DNA of 25,169 nucleotides from a virus, in the IMG/VR virus record IMGVR_UViG_3300006752_000203, positions 1-25,169 of that record; one strand, 5' to 3'. This document shows positions 24,844 to 25,169 of the stretch, piece by piece (position 1 is the stretch's first letter; each line of letters starts with the position of its first letter). The notes beneath the pieces are model-generated. The model saw only the letters and a program-made list of their open reading frames with translations, was not told the origin of the DNA and ran no database searches. A program made the translations under genes and the position numbers.

Positions 24844-24849
24844 CGGAGC

Positions 24850-24882
24850 AAAAAAAGGGCCACAGGCGCAAGCCTGTGACCC
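24850..24882 (-). terminator. Intrinsic terminator of the right-edge gene
   Basis: On the minus strand a stem GGGTCACAGGC / GCCTGTGGCCC, with one mismatch and a TTGC loop, is followed by seven T. It starts 20 bases after the stop of the right-edge gene, so it ends that transcript and separates it from the packaging block. Confidence 0.85.
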
Positions 24883-24885
24883 TGG

Positions 24886-24912
24886 GATGATCAACTTGTT
24901 GATTATCTTTTT
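24886..24912 (+). terminator. Possible plus-strand terminator overlapping the end of the right-edge gene
   Basis: GATGATCAAC (24886-24895) pairs with GTTGATTATC (24898-24907) with one G-T wobble, and five T follow on the plus strand. The tight inner loop would open to a larger one. It would stop plus-strand transcripts coming from the non-coding region. Modest stem strength keeps confidence low. Confidence 0.35.
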
Positions 24913-25169
24913 GTGATTTTGGAAAGATTGGCGTAGCCATTCTTTTCAATGAAGGAGGCGATGAAGGCGTCTCCTTCTGCTAAGCCGGCTTTTGTAAGCT
25001 TGTCGTCAAAAGCTCTGCTTAGTTTAGTTCCATTCTTCGTCTCGACGGAGATGGAATGGGCGGGGACGCTGACACTTGTGTCAGCTTCGCCGACTATACC
25101 GTAGTGTACACATGGATCGTTGAGGTCGGAGACTGAGAGGATCGATGTGGTAACGGAGTTGATTGAATC
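24903..25169 (-). CDS. C-terminal 88 residues of an unknown protein (N-terminus off the window)
   Basis: The frame is open from the right edge to a TAA at 24903-24905. The visible part is beta-rich (HYGIVGEADTSVSVPAHSIS) and ends KAGLAEGDAFIASFIEKNG followed by YANLSKITKR. I do not recognise it; the last strands could suit a small beta-barrel, but that is a guess. About 42 of 88 codons end in C, against roughly a fifth in a sample of the giant gene's first 41 codons, which suggests high expression or a different history. A strong terminator follows at once, so it belongs to a separate transcript from the packaging block. Confidence 0.8.
   Translation of the reverse strand, partial: DSINSVTTSILSVSDLNDPCVHYGIVGEADTSVSVPAHSISVETKNGTKLSRAFDDKLTKAGLAEGDAFIASFIEKNGYANLSKITKR

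Larger units (their letters stand above)
24314..24849. other. Non-coding region with many hairpins between two minus-strand units
   Basis: No credible gene lies here. In about 310 bases (24537-24843) at least six inverted repeats occur, five of them close together from 24637. There is also a short TTGACT at 24828-24833 (minus strand) followed 17 bases later by AAAATT, a weak promoter-like pair that would fire into the packaging block. Candidate roles are a structured leader of the packaging transcript, an independent small RNA, or a cis site for packaging or replication. I found no tRNA with a recognisable T-loop. Confidence 0.6.

Overview
The window looks like part of a tailed double-stranded DNA bacteriophage genome, podovirus-like, from an uncultured and probably aquatic or marine source. 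The evidence is a large terminase with ATPase and nuclease motifs, a portal protein, a tail fibre built from GNVGIGTDSP repeats, a SleB-type cell-wall hydrolase, a giant 4063-residue protein of the polyvalent/ejected type, and three tiny basic proteins of a kind I associate with marine phages. No host chromosomal gene, insertion sequence, CRISPR array or convincing tRNA is visible. The marine assignment is an inference from family resemblance.

Every credible gene lies on the minus strand, so transcription runs from right to left. At the right edge is the C-terminal end of an unknown gene (24903-25169) with C-rich third codon positions, closed by a strong intrinsic terminator (24850-24882). 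About 535 bases with no convincing gene follow (24314-24849), dense in hairpins. A tightly packed block then begins: a TerS-like protein, a SleB-type hydrolase, an acidic 62-residue protein and a 260-residue unknown, joined by short overlaps or gaps. After an 81-base AT-rich gap come three small basic proteins (54, 85 and 90 aa), and then the large terminase, whose start overlaps the preceding stop by one base.

The terminase frame carries an in-frame TAG immediately before its P-loop-like motif. This is either an assembly error, a nonsense mutation or a readthrough site. No other gene in the window contains an internal TAG, which argues against a recoded genetic code.

Downstream lie a 598-residue protein with Pro-Ala linkers, the giant protein, the portal, two putative virion proteins that both start MNYK (one lectin-like), and the tail fibre, which runs off the left edge. 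The right half of this block packages DNA and the left half builds the portal and host-contact structures. The giant protein lies between them and is most likely packaged in the virion and delivered with the DNA. It carries two separate HExxH metalloprotease motifs, an embedded chitin-binding-type module and a C-terminal region typical of large polyvalent phage proteins. No major capsid protein gene is in the window.
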